Part shown: positions 47,601 through 56,406 of the stretch, piece after piece
Layout of the letters: each line of letters begins with the position of its first letter
Numbering within the stretch: the stretch's first letter is position 1
DNA from: Sphingobacteriales bacterium
Lineage (GTDB): Bacteria; Bacteroidota; Bacteroidia; Chitinophagales; UBA2359
Length of the DNA: 64,000 nt
Assembly: GCA_016711295.1 (NCBI GenBank)
Contig: JADJTE010000001.1
Span: forward strand, 1-64,000
Reading direction: 5' to 3'
Translations under genes and position numbers: made by a program
Notes under the pieces: generated by a model
Database searches by the model: none
Told to the model about the DNA's origin: nothing
The model's input: the letters and a program-made list of their open reading frames with translations, nothing else

Positions 47601-49375
47601 TAACCGGGCAAACCACCCGTAACGGTCAAAGTTGTCGTAGCGGTCGAACTGCCCGAACAAGTATAATTTACGCCCCCACCGCCGTTGATAGCCATATTTT
47701 GCAAGGCAACAAAAGGACCTACGGGTGCGCTTATATCATGACAAGCATTGTTGATGCTAAACGGCGTTCCCTTTCCTATAAACGAGTAGAGGTAAATAGG
47801 TGTATTGGTCGGGAAGGTCAAACCGTTGTTAGTTTTGGTAGCTGTTGCTGCCGCATCTAAGGTATATTTGGTAGCTGCCGAAAATTCAGAGAGGTTCGAT
47901 ATAGTACCACTGGGCGATAAAGCAAGCCCGATATAGCCATCGGGTGCGCCCAGGGTATAGCCGCTCACACTCAAATCTATGGTGCTATTCCAGCAAATAT
48001 AATTATCACTTAGGGCGGGTGTACCTGCGTCGGCAGTACAACCAGGACAATCTACGCTACCTATAGTAAACGCATCGCCAATAGTAGCTGTACAGCCCTC
48101 GCTATCGGTAAATGTCACCGACCACGTAGCTCCGTTATTGACTGTAATAGTAAATGGCGAATTATTGCCTACTTGCGCGGGTGCGCCCGTAGCCCCTGTT
48201 GCCGTTACCGTAAATTGTTCAGAAGTATTGTATGCGGGTTTGCCACCTGCTGCCACTACACTGATACTGGCGGTATTGGTAGCCAAGTTGCATACATACG
48301 CGCCTGTATCGGTAGCTATGGGCATCAAGAATACAAAAGGTCCTGCGGGTGCGCTCACATCGGTGCAAGCCGTATTGATAGAACCTGCCACAGTGCCCGT
48401 ACCAATATAAGAATAGAGGTATAAAGGCGTATTGAACGTAAAAGGTGATACGTTATGCGTATAGTTGGCAGTGGGTGTATTATACAATTGTACGAATTGG
48501 AAATCGTTGTTGATGCTATCGACATTGTTTGATGCCGATACTGCCAAACCTACGTAACGGTTGGCAGGTGGCGTGCTACCCAACGAATAGCCCGAAGCAG
48601 AATATTGCGCTTGCTCGCCCCAACAAATAAAGTCGTCGCTTACGGCTGCTGTACCCGCGTCCGCACCGCAAGCAGGAGGGGCGCAAGCCGCTGATGTAAA
48701 GGTGCCACCAATAGAACCCGTACAACCTTGGCTGTCGGTAAATGTTACTGTCCAAGGAGTATTACTACCACTAACGCTAACAGTAATGGCTGTATTATTG
48801 CTTACCTGCGCAGGACCTGAATAGGTAGCTCCTGTTGTACTGACGGTAAAGGTTTGCGCTCCGTCGTAGGCGGGTAGTCCGCCTTGGGGCGTTAGGGCAA
48901 TGGTGGCAGTGCTGCCCGATGTACAGTTATACGTAAATGTGCTATTGGTATTAATTGTAATAGGTGCAAGAAATACGAATGTATTTGCCGATACGCTTAG
49001 GTCGGTACAGCCCGGATTATAGGCAAATGGCGCACCTTCGCCGATGAATGAATAGAGGTAATAAGGCGTATTGAGTGCGATAGTGCTACCATCATTGGTT
49101 TTGATAGCCGATGGTCCTACGGTGAGCGAGTTGGCAGGGTTAGGTATGCTCGTGAGGTTGTTTTGCGTATTGATAAACATGCCCACATAACCATTAGCTG
49201 CGCCCAAGGTGCTGCCCGTCACATTCCAATTGATAGTTTCGTTCCAACAAACAAGATTATCGCTTAGGGTGGGCGTACCTGCATCAGCAGCACAAGCCGC
49301 ACATTCCGAAGCAGCAACAAAAGTACCGCTAGGATACCTGCACAACCTTGACTGTCGGTAAACCGCACTTCCCAC
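44618..49375 (-). CDS. giant cadherin-like surface protein, N-proximal part
   Basis: A 1,585-codon frame, in two zones. The first contains four ~220-residue modules. Each opens CTADAGTPALSDNYICWNST-like and includes NTPIYLYSFIGKGTPFSINN and a FTDSQGCTGSIGGTFTSA-like close. Two PKD/Ig-like segments (SNAGGDQTVCAATATLAAQV) and SprB-like modules (GSYDILITDANGCTTTAFEA) follow. The second zone starts the Big_9 series. It is joined to the signal-peptide fragment by a 1-nt shift near 49335. A surface adhesin role is inferred. Confidence 0.8.
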   Translation of the reverse strand: MGSAVYRQSRLCRYPSGTFVAASECAACAADAGTPTLSDNLVCWNETINWNVTGSTLGAANGYVGMFINTQNNLTSIPNPANSLTVGPSAIKTNDGSTIALNTPYYLYSFIGEGAPFAYNPGCTDLSVSANTFVFLAPITINTNSTFTYNCTSGSTATIALTPQGGLPAYDGAQTFTVSTTGATYSGPAQVSNNTAITVSVSGSNTPWTVTFTDSQGCTGSIGGTFTSAACAPPACGADAGTAAVSDDFICWGEQAQYSASGYSLGSTPPANRYVGLAVSASNNVDSINNDFQFVQLYNTPTANYTHNVSPFTFNTPLYLYSYIGTGTVAGSINTACTDVSAPAGPFVFLMPIATDTGAYVCNLATNTASISVVAAGGKPAYNTSEQFTVTATGATGAPAQVGNNSPFTITVNNGATWSVTFTDSEGCTATIGDAFTIGSVDCPGCTADAGTPALSDNYICWNSTIDLSVSGYTLGAPDGYIGLALSPSGTISNLSEFSAATKYTLDAAATATKTNNGLTFPTNTPIYLYSFIGKGTPFSINNACHDISAPVGPFVALQNMAINGGGGVNYTCSGSSTATTTLTVTGGLPGYNTSDTYTFSSSAGVVYGGGAISPNTPITITVPTGSWSVTVTDAQGCTAAITDNFDPATDCGSTCAVAPTSNAGGDQTVCAATATLAAQVPAVGTGAWSVAVGTATFANAANPTSSISGLSVGINRLVWSVSAPNCPTARDTVNITRLVAPAANAGADQNINVNNTTLAAAAASPTGATGTWSLIGGTGTFADANSPTTTVSGLSNGANTFRWTVSLAGCTAVSDDVVVTVSSLPPVCLPVSIIKTSSADYCGSGNGAICMTLSGGEAPYNVLVGNQTFAITANSQEQCLQNLSAGSYDILITDANGCTTTAFEAIAIADVFIEYGVSVANATCNTSNGAANSDGSICLEFDGGTAPYTVTHNGMAFATVSAANTEVCISNLAAGAYNLVVTDANGCARNLDLITIQTPATCGNDFSVTKTTNAATCQTNGAVCLTISGGNAPYTVQEGTIILGTLSEGVSQCLPLSAGTHTLLITGADGFSSTTTAAILAPFGGCNHLPNIQNDNVAMDADDSLPFCFNPLNNDTDSDGDAITISQTTQPANGAVSMVGNQLCYLPNAGFSGIETFSYTACDNDGCNTANVLLTVVQAPLEPCDNPNSLCVGLYPATIDFCLNFCELNDSALITEYYTTYNCGLTILEDNCISYQPLPGLVGNDQIFVTACYGEGNCQTIVINMEVSATCAAAEEPPIANNDSANTSEGEPVMISALANDQETDGDAFAISTFTQPAHGTVIQVGNQFLYTPNDGFDGLDSFGYTICDNDGCDQAFVSITVTNVNCDNPTDLCVGFFPNNIDFCLDFCDLSGTHTITEFNTTFHCSLDPLPNDCFTYTPLPGFFGNDLISITACETANPSNCQTIEVPIFVGNCTEPDPEVPPVANDDNASANCTAITINAFANDQATNGDAFTTISVITQPLHGALVQNANSFTYTATAGYVGNDSFTYSLCDNDGCDQATVTISVNCPDDEDCVNPDNLCVGLFPNNIDFCLGVCGLNGAV

Positions 49376-50553
49376 ATTGCGCCATCATTGACGGTGAGTT
49401 CGATAGTTGTATTGTCGTCAATCATCGCTGCACCCGCATAGTCTGCACCTGCAACATCTATCGAGAATTGTTCGGTAGCGGGCTGATAGTTGGGCATACC
49501 GCCCGTCACTAATAAATTAATGCGTGCTTGTCCTCCTCCGATACATACGTAGTCGCTGGCGGTTACTTGTATGTCTTTGAGCATAACAAAAGGAGTAGAG
49601 GGCGCACTTAGGTCAAAACAAGTTTGGTCGATGCTGTACGCGGGATGCTGCCCTATGAACGAGTAGGCATACAAAGGTGTATTGGTTGGGAAACTGCCGC
49701 CATTGGTATAGGTAGCTGTGGTGGTGCTATCTAAGCGATATTTGGTAGCTGCCTGAAATTGGGCAAAATCGCTAATCGTACCCGAATTAGATACCGCAAG
49801 CCCCACAAATTTGCCATCTCCGCCCGATATAGCATCTACAGCATTACCCGTAATTGCCTCATTGCGGCATACATACGCCTTATCAACCGATACCGTACCT
49901 GCATTGATTTGCGCCGATTGATGAAAGGGCGTAAAAGTGCCTTGGTTGTGGGCAGGCGTATCGCTGCTTAGGTTGATGCTGGTATAGGTAGGTCCGAACT
50001 CCAAATCTGTCGGCAAATTGGGGTCTAGAATTGTAAAACAAACCTCTCCCATCGTTATCCAATCTTGTCCTATTATTGGACATTCAAAACCCGGAATAAA
50101 GGTTTGAAGCAGGGTGGTTACGTTGGCTTCGCCCAAAGGACCTGATTGGCTATAACCAAACGAAAGGCTGCCATAAGGGTTGTACGAAGCACTTCCTATG
50201 GGGCAGGTAGTGCCCGTATGGAAGTTAGAAGGGGTGTAAGTAGGAGTGGTAAGCGCACTTTTGTTGTAAAAAAACCAAATAGTATGGCTACCTGCAACAA
50301 AATTGCCCGCACCAGCAGCCGCCTTTATCTGGATGTCGGTACAAAACTGGTTGTCGGTCGTACAATTGTACTGGTGGTTAGTAAAGCGCAAATCATAGGT
50401 CGAAGGATTTGCGAGTTGCGCCATACAAAAGAGCGAATTTAATAGTAAGATAGCGGTAATATAACCTGCGGTAGATTTTACTCTCATGGTAAAAAGCATT
50501 TTTCGGAATTGGGAACAGTTGGGATTGATGAAAAATTTCTGTTGGGGTTTCAT
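49264..50553 (-). CDS. giant cadherin-like surface protein, N-terminal fragment with signal peptide
   Basis: Start of the ~5,300-codon locus. The 429-codon frame opens at 50553, but the signal peptide MRVKSTAGYITAILLLNSLF followed by CMAQ starts at 50487. 50487 or 50499 is therefore the likelier start. The mature N-terminus begins LANPSTYDLRFTNHQYNCTT, a domain seen at the front of several T9SS-exported Bacteroidota proteins. It is followed by the first module of the C-W-N type. The true frame leaves this one near 49335 (FTDSQGCAG to YPSGTFVAASECAAC), so the last ~20 codons given here are out of frame. Confidence 0.78.
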   Translation of the reverse strand: MKPQQKFFINPNCSQFRKMLFTMRVKSTAGYITAILLLNSLFCMAQLANPSTYDLRFTNHQYNCTTDNQFCTDIQIKAAAGAGNFVAGSHTIWFFYNKSALTTPTYTPSNFHTGTTCPIGSASYNPYGSLSFGYSQSGPLGEANVTTLLQTFIPGFECPIIGQDWITMGEVCFTILDPNLPTDLEFGPTYTSINLSSDTPAHNQGTFTPFHQSAQINAGTVSVDKAYVCRNEAITGNAVDAISGGDGKFVGLAVSNSGTISDFAQFQAATKYRLDSTTTATYTNGGSFPTNTPLYAYSFIGQHPAYSIDQTCFDLSAPSTPFVMLKDIQVTASDYVCIGGGQARINLLVTGGMPNYQPATEQFSIDVAGADYAGAAMIDDNTTIELTVNDGAMWEVRFTDSQGCAGILAVLLLLLRNVRLVLLMQVRPP

Positions 50554-51066
50554 CGCTTAGTCTAAGCAATAATTATTCCATTTTTCATCAAGCAGCCCCA
50601 TAAAACCAAATAAACTTTAACATGATTGCAAAATAAGAAATTTAAAAATTCAAATTAAATTAAAAAATTTTTTTAATTTGCTGTAAATCAGTAATTTAAA
50701 AATCAAAAAATAAATGCTCCTAAAAAATGTCAGACTATTGTCAAAATTAAAAACGCTTTTCATTCCCTTCTAAAACTTGCATAAATGCTTTCACTATCGT
50801 CTCTGCTATAGTAATATGTAGGCAAAAAATGATTGTCATTGCATCGCATGCCTTAATTATCCAAGTTATCGATTTCGCATTATGCCCAACCATATTTCCT
50901 ATACACACAAGCCCAATAGTGCCCCTACCCTACCCATAAAATTTAAATACCCGCAAGCCACTTGTGTGCTGCGGGTACAAAATATCGCCATCAATATTGT
51001 TGGTTCGTAAGGCTTGCGTAGATAGATAGCCCAGTGCAAACAAACATATAAAACGGGTATATGGAT
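50554..51066. other. AT-rich non-coding gap between adhesin and reductase genes
   Basis: About 510 bp with no credible ORF. It must contain the adhesin promoter, but I could not identify a convincing TTTG/TAnnTTTG pair on the minus strand. No repeat is seen. Confidence 0.5.
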
Positions 51067-51810
51067 TTAATCATAAGATTCTAAATGGATGTCGCGGCGG
51101 TCGTAGCCCATTTGTAGTAGGCGTTGCTGAGCTTCTGTAACCATATTGCGCCAACCACAGAGGTAAAAAGAAACGGGCGGGCGGGCGGCAAATAGTCGCT
51201 CATAAATGCCATGCACATGGCCGCGGTGTCCTGTAAAATTAGGTGGTGTTTCGCGCGAGAGGGCAACGTGGTAGTGCAAATCCAAATCGTGGGTTAGTTG
51301 TTGCATATCGTTGCCATATAGGATATGGTGCTCGTAGCGCGTGCCAAAAATCAGGTGTATGGGTGGGTGCGCTTGGTGGCGGTTGCGCAGGTCGTGTAAT
51401 ATGGACCGAAACGGGGCAATACCCGTGCCCGTACATACAAAGCAAAGGATTTTGTCTGTCGGTAATGGGTCGGGTAGCGTAAATACACCCTGCGGACCGC
51501 GCATCGAAATGGCAGTACCTACTTTTACGTCTTCAAATAAATAGCGCGTGCCCATGCCTTGTTCCGATGCCACAATGACAAATTCTAATATATTGCCCGT
51601 ATCAGGTGCAGACGCTATCGAATAGCTGCGCCAACGTTTATTGCGCTTTTCGTGTATGGGCAAGTCGAAAGTCATAAATTGCCCTGCCCGAAACAAAAAG
51701 CTATCTGCGTCCGGCAATTGGGCACGAAAAATGCGCGTATTGTCTGTTATATCTTCTATCGAGACGACGATAGCCTTATACCAAGGAGTTAACATAGTAG
51801 ATAAATACAA
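51067..51810 (-). CDS. FAD/NAD(P)H-binding reductase (ferredoxin-NADP reductase fold), PaaE-like without Fe-S domain
   Basis: A 247-residue flavin reductase. FAD binding: KRWRSYSIASAPDTGNILEF near residues 60-78 (RxYS motif). NAD(P) binding: LCFVCTGTGIAPFRSILHDL near 125-145. The C-terminus has VSFYLCGWRNMVTEAQQRLL. Electron delivery to an oxygenase is plausible because the paa oxygenase genes lie upstream on the same strand. Canonical PaaE, however, has an additional C-terminal 2Fe-2S ferredoxin domain, absent here. The start may be Met6 (51795; MLTPWYKAIVVSIED). It could equally be an unrelated ferredoxin-NADP reductase. Confidence 0.8.
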   Translation of the reverse strand: MYLSTMLTPWYKAIVVSIEDITDNTRIFRAQLPDADSFLFRAGQFMTFDLPIHEKRNKRWRSYSIASAPDTGNILEFVIVASEQGMGTRYLFEDVKVGTAISMRGPQGVFTLPDPLPTDKILCFVCTGTGIAPFRSILHDLRNRHQAHPPIHLIFGTRYEHHILYGNDMQQLTHDLDLHYHVALSRETPPNFTGHRGHVHGIYERLFAARPPVSFYLCGWRNMVTEAQQRLLQMGYDRRDIHLESYD

Positions 51811-52067
51811 ATATTGTAATACATGAATACTTGTTGTTTTTATAATAAAAGTTTAACAATTCGTATTTTACTAATAACAAGCGAACTATAAAATGACAGA
51901 TCTTTTATTGTAATTTTGCAAATAAAAACAAATTGCTTGTTTGAATCGTATTAGAAAGCGCAAGTTGCGTTAGAGCGAGAAAACTGTTGTGCGTTTAAGA
52001 CATAATAGTATTATTATAATAAACATAATTATAAAAACAAAACACTCGATACTACGCTTCAAATCTT

Positions 52068-53339
52068 CTAATATATCCACCGAAAACTCTTAGCCCAGCG
52101 CACCCAATCGCCCCAAGAGTTGGAATATGGGTTGGTCGATAGCCACACAAAAATGGGTTTGCCTACGATATGGTCTTCGGGTACAAACCCCCAATAGCGC
52201 GAGTCTTGCGAATTATTGCGGTTGTCGCCCATCGCAAAATAGTAGTCCATTTTAAATTCGTATTCGTCGATAGGTTGCCCGTTAATCTGGGCTTTTCCGT
52301 CTTTCCAAGTAAGGGTGCTATTGTGCTCGTATTCGCGGATGGGCAATTGGTATAGTGTATAATTGAGAGAATCGTGTTTGATTTTGTCGCCGCGTTTGGG
52401 TAGATATAGAGGTCCGAAATTATCCAAATTCCAGTTGAAAGGAGCCGAGGAGTCTGTACTGTTATAAAGTGTGGGTTGGGCAATGCTATACGGATACATC
52501 ACAGATTGCCCTTTTTCGTCTAAGGGTGTCGAGCTTGGTGTCCAAATAACGGGTTCAATGCTTTGTATATTGGCATTATTTTCTAACTTCTTCGCGTTTT
52601 CTTCGGTCAAATGTATTTTGCCTTGGCTTGCCAGCATCATGGCATCTTGCTCGTCGAATCCCAAAGGTTTAGCTTTCTGTAGGAAATTGCGCAGTTCTTT
52701 CTCGCTCGAAAATTTATTCTTGAGTTCCAATTTATATTCGCGCTGCATATCGGTGTTGGGTACTTCTAAGGTTTTGCCATTAGCCATTACTACGCCGTTG
52801 CTAATTTGCAGTGTATCGCCTGCTTGTGCTACGCAGCGCTTCACATAGTTGAGGCGTTTATCTACTGGGAGTTTGGCGGTATAATCGCCTGGGTAGTTAA
52901 ACACTATCACATCACCGCGTTTAATAGACGACAGACCGGGTAGGCGTTTGTAAGGCAATGATATAATATCGGTATAGGAGGGTTTTCCAAATATTTCATT
53001 GTGTACATAAGGCAGTGCAAGGGGGGTTTCGGGTATGCGCGGTCCATAGTGCAATTTGCTCACAAATAACTTATCGCCTACCAGCAAGGAGCTTTCCATC
53101 GAAGGAGTAGGTATGGCATACGATTGCAATATGAACATATTGATAAACGGCACCAAAATAAGGGCTATAAAAGCAAGCTCGCCTATTTCGCGGCGCATTG
53201 ATTTGGCAGGTTTATTTTGGTCGTTTTTTTTGCCATTAGTATTTTGGGGATTGATGCTTTGTGGCGTAATAGTTTTGATAGGATTTTGACTCATGATATT
53301 TATTATAGGTGTATTAATACGAGTAATAGGCTTGTTCAA
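52068..53339 (-). CDS. lepB: signal peptidase I
   Basis: Membrane-bound leader peptidase of the Sec pathway. One N-terminal membrane segment (GELAFIALILVPFINMFILQ) precedes the catalytic serine box SYAIPTPSMESSLLVGDKLF near residue 75-92. The catalytic lysine is in RLNYVKRCVAQAGDTL near 165. The C-terminal box MGDNRNNSQDSRYWGFVPED is near 380. At 423 residues it is longer than E. coli LepB because of an insertion between the boxes, common in Bacteroidota. Met16 (53294, MSQNPIKT) is a likelier start than 53339. It sits between paaC and the reductase gene, possibly by chance. Confidence 0.93.
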   Translation of the reverse strand: MNKPITRINTPIINIMSQNPIKTITPQSINPQNTNGKKNDQNKPAKSMRREIGELAFIALILVPFINMFILQSYAIPTPSMESSLLVGDKLFVSKLHYGPRIPETPLALPYVHNEIFGKPSYTDIISLPYKRLPGLSSIKRGDVIVFNYPGDYTAKLPVDKRLNYVKRCVAQAGDTLQISNGVVMANGKTLEVPNTDMQREYKLELKNKFSSEKELRNFLQKAKPLGFDEQDAMMLASQGKIHLTEENAKKLENNANIQSIEPVIWTPSSTPLDEKGQSVMYPYSIAQPTLYNSTDSSAPFNWNLDNFGPLYLPKRGDKIKHDSLNYTLYQLPIREYEHNSTLTWKDGKAQINGQPIDEYEFKMDYYFAMGDNRNNSQDSRYWGFVPEDHIVGKPIFVWLSTNPYSNSWGDWVRWAKSFRWIY

Positions 53340-53420
53340 AGCATAAGATTCATTCGTCCTAAATAGAAAACAAGGCAGTTAGACTTGTCTATCTTTGAAC
53401 AATCTTAATATTTTGTTTCA

Positions 53421-54182
53421 TTACCATTTGGCATTGGGGTATGCGCGTTGTAGGTATTGCATTTCGGCAAGTATATAGCCCAAATATTCGGTATGTTTGC
53501 CTATTTTGCCGCCTTGCTGCATCCATTGTGGGGCTGGTTTGCGCAGGGTGGCTTCGCTCAAAATATTCTCTATATGTGCTTCCCACAGGGGTTTTATCAG
53601 CGACAAATCAGGGGCTATACCACTTTGGAATGCCGCTATTTCGGGTGGGGCGGGCATAAATAGCTCGCCCGTAAATTGCCATAGGTCGTCTATGGCTGCT
53701 TGCATACGTTGGTGGCTTTTAGCAGTACCGTCGCCCAATCGTATGACCCACTCGGAGCTATAACGCAGGTGATAGGTAGTTTCTTTGTGCGATTTCTGGG
53801 CAATGGCAGCGAGGTTGGCATCGTTGCTATGGCTCAACTCTTGCCATAGATAGTATTCAAACACGTCAAAATAGGCATGTCGGGCAATGGTATGGGCAAA
53901 GTCTTCGTTGGGCTGCTCTGCCAATAATATATTCCGAAACGCCGATGCATCGCGCAGGTAGGGATAATCGTCTTCTGTTTTGCCGTCGTCCTCCAATTGC
54001 GCCGCGTATTGGTATAAACTACGCGCTTGCCCCAAGTGGTCGAGCGATATATTAGCAAAAGCCATATCTATTTCCATTTCGGGCGCGTGCCCGCACCATT
54101 CCGACAATCGGTGTCCCATCAGCAGGGCATTATCGGCAAGTTGAAGGATATAATTTAGCGTTATTGCATGTTGCTGCTGCAT
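53421..54182 (-). CDS. paaC: phenylacetyl-CoA 1,2-epoxidase subunit PaaC
   Basis: PaaC is the structural, metal-free ferritin-like partner of the catalytic PaaA subunit in the ring-epoxidising complex. The 253 residues include QLADNALLMGHRLSEWCGHA near 15-33, ANISLDHLGQARSLYQYAA near 44-60, EYYLWQELSHSNDANLAAIA and HKETTYHLRYSSEWVIRLGD, all characteristic of PaaC. The start is 1 nt past the paaB stop, showing translational coupling. Length is normal and the frame intact. Confidence 0.94.
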   Translation of the reverse strand: MQQQHAITLNYILQLADNALLMGHRLSEWCGHAPEMEIDMAFANISLDHLGQARSLYQYAAQLEDDGKTEDDYPYLRDASAFRNILLAEQPNEDFAHTIARHAYFDVFEYYLWQELSHSNDANLAAIAQKSHKETTYHLRYSSEWVIRLGDGTAKSHQRMQAAIDDLWQFTGELFMPAPPEIAAFQSGIAPDLSLIKPLWEAHIENILSEATLRKPAPQWMQQGGKIGKHTEYLGYILAEMQYLQRAYPNAKW

Positions 54183-54183
54183 A

Positions 54184-54468
54184 TTAGATATTTTTTACTT
54201 CTTCGGGTATGGTATAGAAAGTGGGGTGTCGGTATACTTTGTCGTTGGCGGGTTCGTAAAATGCTTCGCTATCGTCGGGGCTTGAGGCGGTGATGTGTTG
54301 CGCCTCCACCACCCAAATACTGATGCCTTCGTTTCGGCGTGTATATAGGTCGCGGGCGTTTTCGAGTGCCATTTTAGCATCGGCAGCGTGCAGGCTGCCC
54401 ACGTGTTTGTGGTATAAGCCCTGTTTGCTACGCACAAATATTTCCCAGAGGGGCCAAGTTGTTTGCAT
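54184..54468 (-). CDS. paaB: phenylacetyl-CoA 1,2-epoxidase subunit PaaB
   Basis: A small regulatory/bridging subunit of the epoxidase. From Met at 54468 the product has 94 residues: MQTTWPLWEIFVRSKQGLYH, then KHVGSLHAADAKMALENARD, TRRNEGISIWVVEAQHITAS and the usual PANDKVYRHPTFYTIPEEV end. The frame is open further upstream to 54567, but that extension has no PaaB similarity and runs toward the C2 repeat, so 54468 is chosen. It is followed directly by paaC. The 220-nt gap to paaA carries a repeat element. Confidence 0.94.
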   Translation of the reverse strand: MQTTWPLWEIFVRSKQGLYHKHVGSLHAADAKMALENARDLYTRRNEGISIWVVEAQHITASSPDDSEAFYEPANDKVYRHPTFYTIPEEVKNI

Positions 54469-54518
54469 GATATTTAAGAGAATGATAATAGTTAAATAAT
54501 ATTGTGACAATCGTTTAT

Positions 54519-54643
54519 GGCTGTAGTACAAAAAAGCAAAATTGATACAAATTAAATTTAATTTCAAATCGTAAATTATTTATTTATAGTCATTTACACA
54601 TTTTGCAATTACTAAACACTGTGCTAAAATGACTTTTTGCACC
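54519..54643. repeat. repeat element C2 between paaA and paaB
   Basis: About 125 bp almost identical, in inverted orientation, to 33533-33652. Shared blocks include GATGACTATAAATAAATAAT-like and TTTACGATTTGAAATTAAAT text, and the end GGTGCAA(G/A)AAGT. It lies in the intercistronic gap of the paa operon. Confidence 0.75.
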
Positions 54644-54689
54644 GCAATCATTTATAAATACATAAACCACGTTTTACCCAAACAAATCA

Positions 54690-55649
54690 CTATGTTGCTT
54701 GGGTTGGATTCATCTTTAAGGCTCGTTTCTGGCTATGTGCCATAGCTGCTTCGCGCACCCACTCGCCGTCGGTATAGGCTTTTTGTCGGGTACGCATCCG
54801 TTGGCGGTTGCAAGGTCCGTTGCCCTTGATAATTTCTTTAAATTCAGTCCAATCTATTTCGCCATAGTGATAGCGTCCTGTATTGGTATCTAAGCGCAAT
54901 TCGGGGTCGGGTACAGTCAATCCCAAATACTCGGCTTGGGGCACGGTTATATCCACAAATCGCTGGCGCAGTTCGTCGTTAGATACGCGCTTTATTTTCC
55001 ATTTCATGGATTGCTGCGAATGGGGCGAGTCGGCATCTTTCGGTCCAAACATCATCAATGACGGCCACCACCACCGATTGAGTGCATCTTGAGCCATTTG
55101 TCGTTGTTCGGGCGTGCCTTGCGCCAATACAAGCATTATTTCGTAGCCTTGCCGTTGGTGAAAACTCTCTTCTTTACAAATCCGATCCATGGCGCGGGCA
55201 TAGAGTCCGTAGGAACACCTGCATAAGGCTACTTGATTCATGATAGCAGCCCCATCTACCAACCAGCCTATCGCGCCGATATCTGCCCATGTAAGGGTGG
55301 GGTAATTAAAGATACTCGAATATTTGGCTTTGCCACTCAACAGTTCTTGCACCAAGGTCTCGCGGTCTATTCCCAAGGTCTCGGCGGCACTGTATAAATA
55401 CAAGCCATGCCCAGCTTCGTCCTGCACTTTAGCTAATAAAATCAGTTTGCGGCGCAACGAAGGGGCACGAGTAATCCAATTGCCTTCGGGCAACATACCC
55501 ACTATTTCGGAATGGGCATGTTGCGATATTTGCCTGATTAGGGTGTGTCTATATGTATCAGGCATCCAATCTTTTGGCTCTATTTTGATTTCGGCATCTA
55601 CTTTTGCCTGAAATCGCTGTTCAAGTTCCACAATGGACAATGCTTGCAT
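54690..55649 (-). CDS. paaA: phenylacetyl-CoA 1,2-epoxidase catalytic subunit PaaA
   Basis: PaaA is the di-iron catalytic subunit that epoxidises the ring of phenylacetyl-CoA with O2. The 319-residue product has the ferritin-like iron ligands: the first helix around SQHAHSEIVGMLPEGNWITR, then LLAKVQDEAGHGLYLYSAAE (ExxH) near residues 90-110, and AMDRICKEESFHQRQGYEIM (ExxxH) near 155-173. RWWWPSLMMFGPKDADSPHS is also typical. It heads a minus-strand cluster A-B-C. MITE A3 lies just upstream, in the promoter zone. Confidence 0.95.
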   Translation of the reverse strand: MQALSIVELEQRFQAKVDAEIKIEPKDWMPDTYRHTLIRQISQHAHSEIVGMLPEGNWITRAPSLRRKLILLAKVQDEAGHGLYLYSAAETLGIDRETLVQELLSGKAKYSSIFNYPTLTWADIGAIGWLVDGAAIMNQVALCRCSYGLYARAMDRICKEESFHQRQGYEIMLVLAQGTPEQRQMAQDALNRWWWPSLMMFGPKDADSPHSQQSMKWKIKRVSNDELRQRFVDITVPQAEYLGLTVPDPELRLDTNTGRYHYGEIDWTEFKEIIKGNGPCNRQRMRTRQKAYTDGEWVREAAMAHSQKRALKMNPTQAT

Positions 55650-55666
55650 AGTATTAATAATTTTTG

Positions 55667-55777
55667 GTAACTATTTAGGGTATAGGGTTTTGGGTATGGG
55701 GTAATGAGCAATATTTATCTAATAATGCCTGACATCGCTGCATATTCGATTAGTTCCCCCTACAAGGCTAAATAGTG
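55667..55777. mobile_element. MITE A3, IS66-type, right end degenerate
   Basis: Starts GTAACTATTTAG and shares the GGGTATAGGGTTTTGGGTAT core and TAATGCCTGACATCGCTGCA segment with A1 and A2. The right end reads CTAAATAGTGTTC instead of CTAAATAGTTAC. No target duplication is recognisable. It occupies the 17-nt-distant upstream region of paaA. Confidence 0.75.
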
Positions 55778-55973
55778 TTCTGACAAAAAAACAAGGTGCT
55801 AATTTTTAATATAATTACTTGATATTCAGTTACTTACATTTTTAAAATGGTCTTAAAAACTTTTCTGTTAGAACAATAGTTACTAATTTTTTAGGTGTAA
55901 ATGTACTCGGTTTTTTCCTCGTCGTCCTATACCTACAACTACGAGAATGACTCGGAGCAAGGCTACGGTTCAA

Positions 55974-56361
55974 CTACTTTTTATGATTCTCTATTATTTC
56001 TTTTACTTGTTCCAAAGGTATTTTAGGTATTTTAGCTATTTTAGCAATTCGAGCCGTCGGCAAACTATCGGCAAACATCTCAAGCACCATCTCCATCTTA
56101 CCCTCCATCTTGCCCTCGTCAAAGGCTGTATCTATCACATTTTTTAGGTCGCGATAGGATTTGAGGCTCGCTTCGTACAATTCTTTCTCCTCGGACGTAA
56201 AACGAGCTATCTCAGCGACTTCAAATAGATGCTTAAAAACCCGCTCTTGCAAGGCGGCAGGACGTTCTGTTAAGGTCGGTAAATGCTTCAAAACATAGAG
56301 TCACTTGTCATAAATCGTCTCCAATTCGGGCAGTGTTTTCGTGAAATGGGGCATCTCTAAT
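55974..56361 (-). pseudogene. Rpn-family nuclease remnant (copy 0, C-terminal part)
   Basis: A diverged 3' piece of an Rpn gene. PHFTKTLPELETIYDK is followed by a TGA where the other copies have TGG (Trp), then LYVLKHLPTLTERPAALQER and FTSEEKELYEASLKSYRDLK. Its end, MFADSLPTARIAKIAKIPKI to ENHKK, differs wholly from that of the other copies, and it has only KMEGKMEM in the repeat zone. Everything upstream of the PHFTK region (nuclease domain) is missing. It is an older relic beside the young array. Confidence 0.75.
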
Positions 56362-56406
56362 GATGGGGGAAAACGTTGAAAGGAAAAATCATAATATAGG
56401 AATAGG

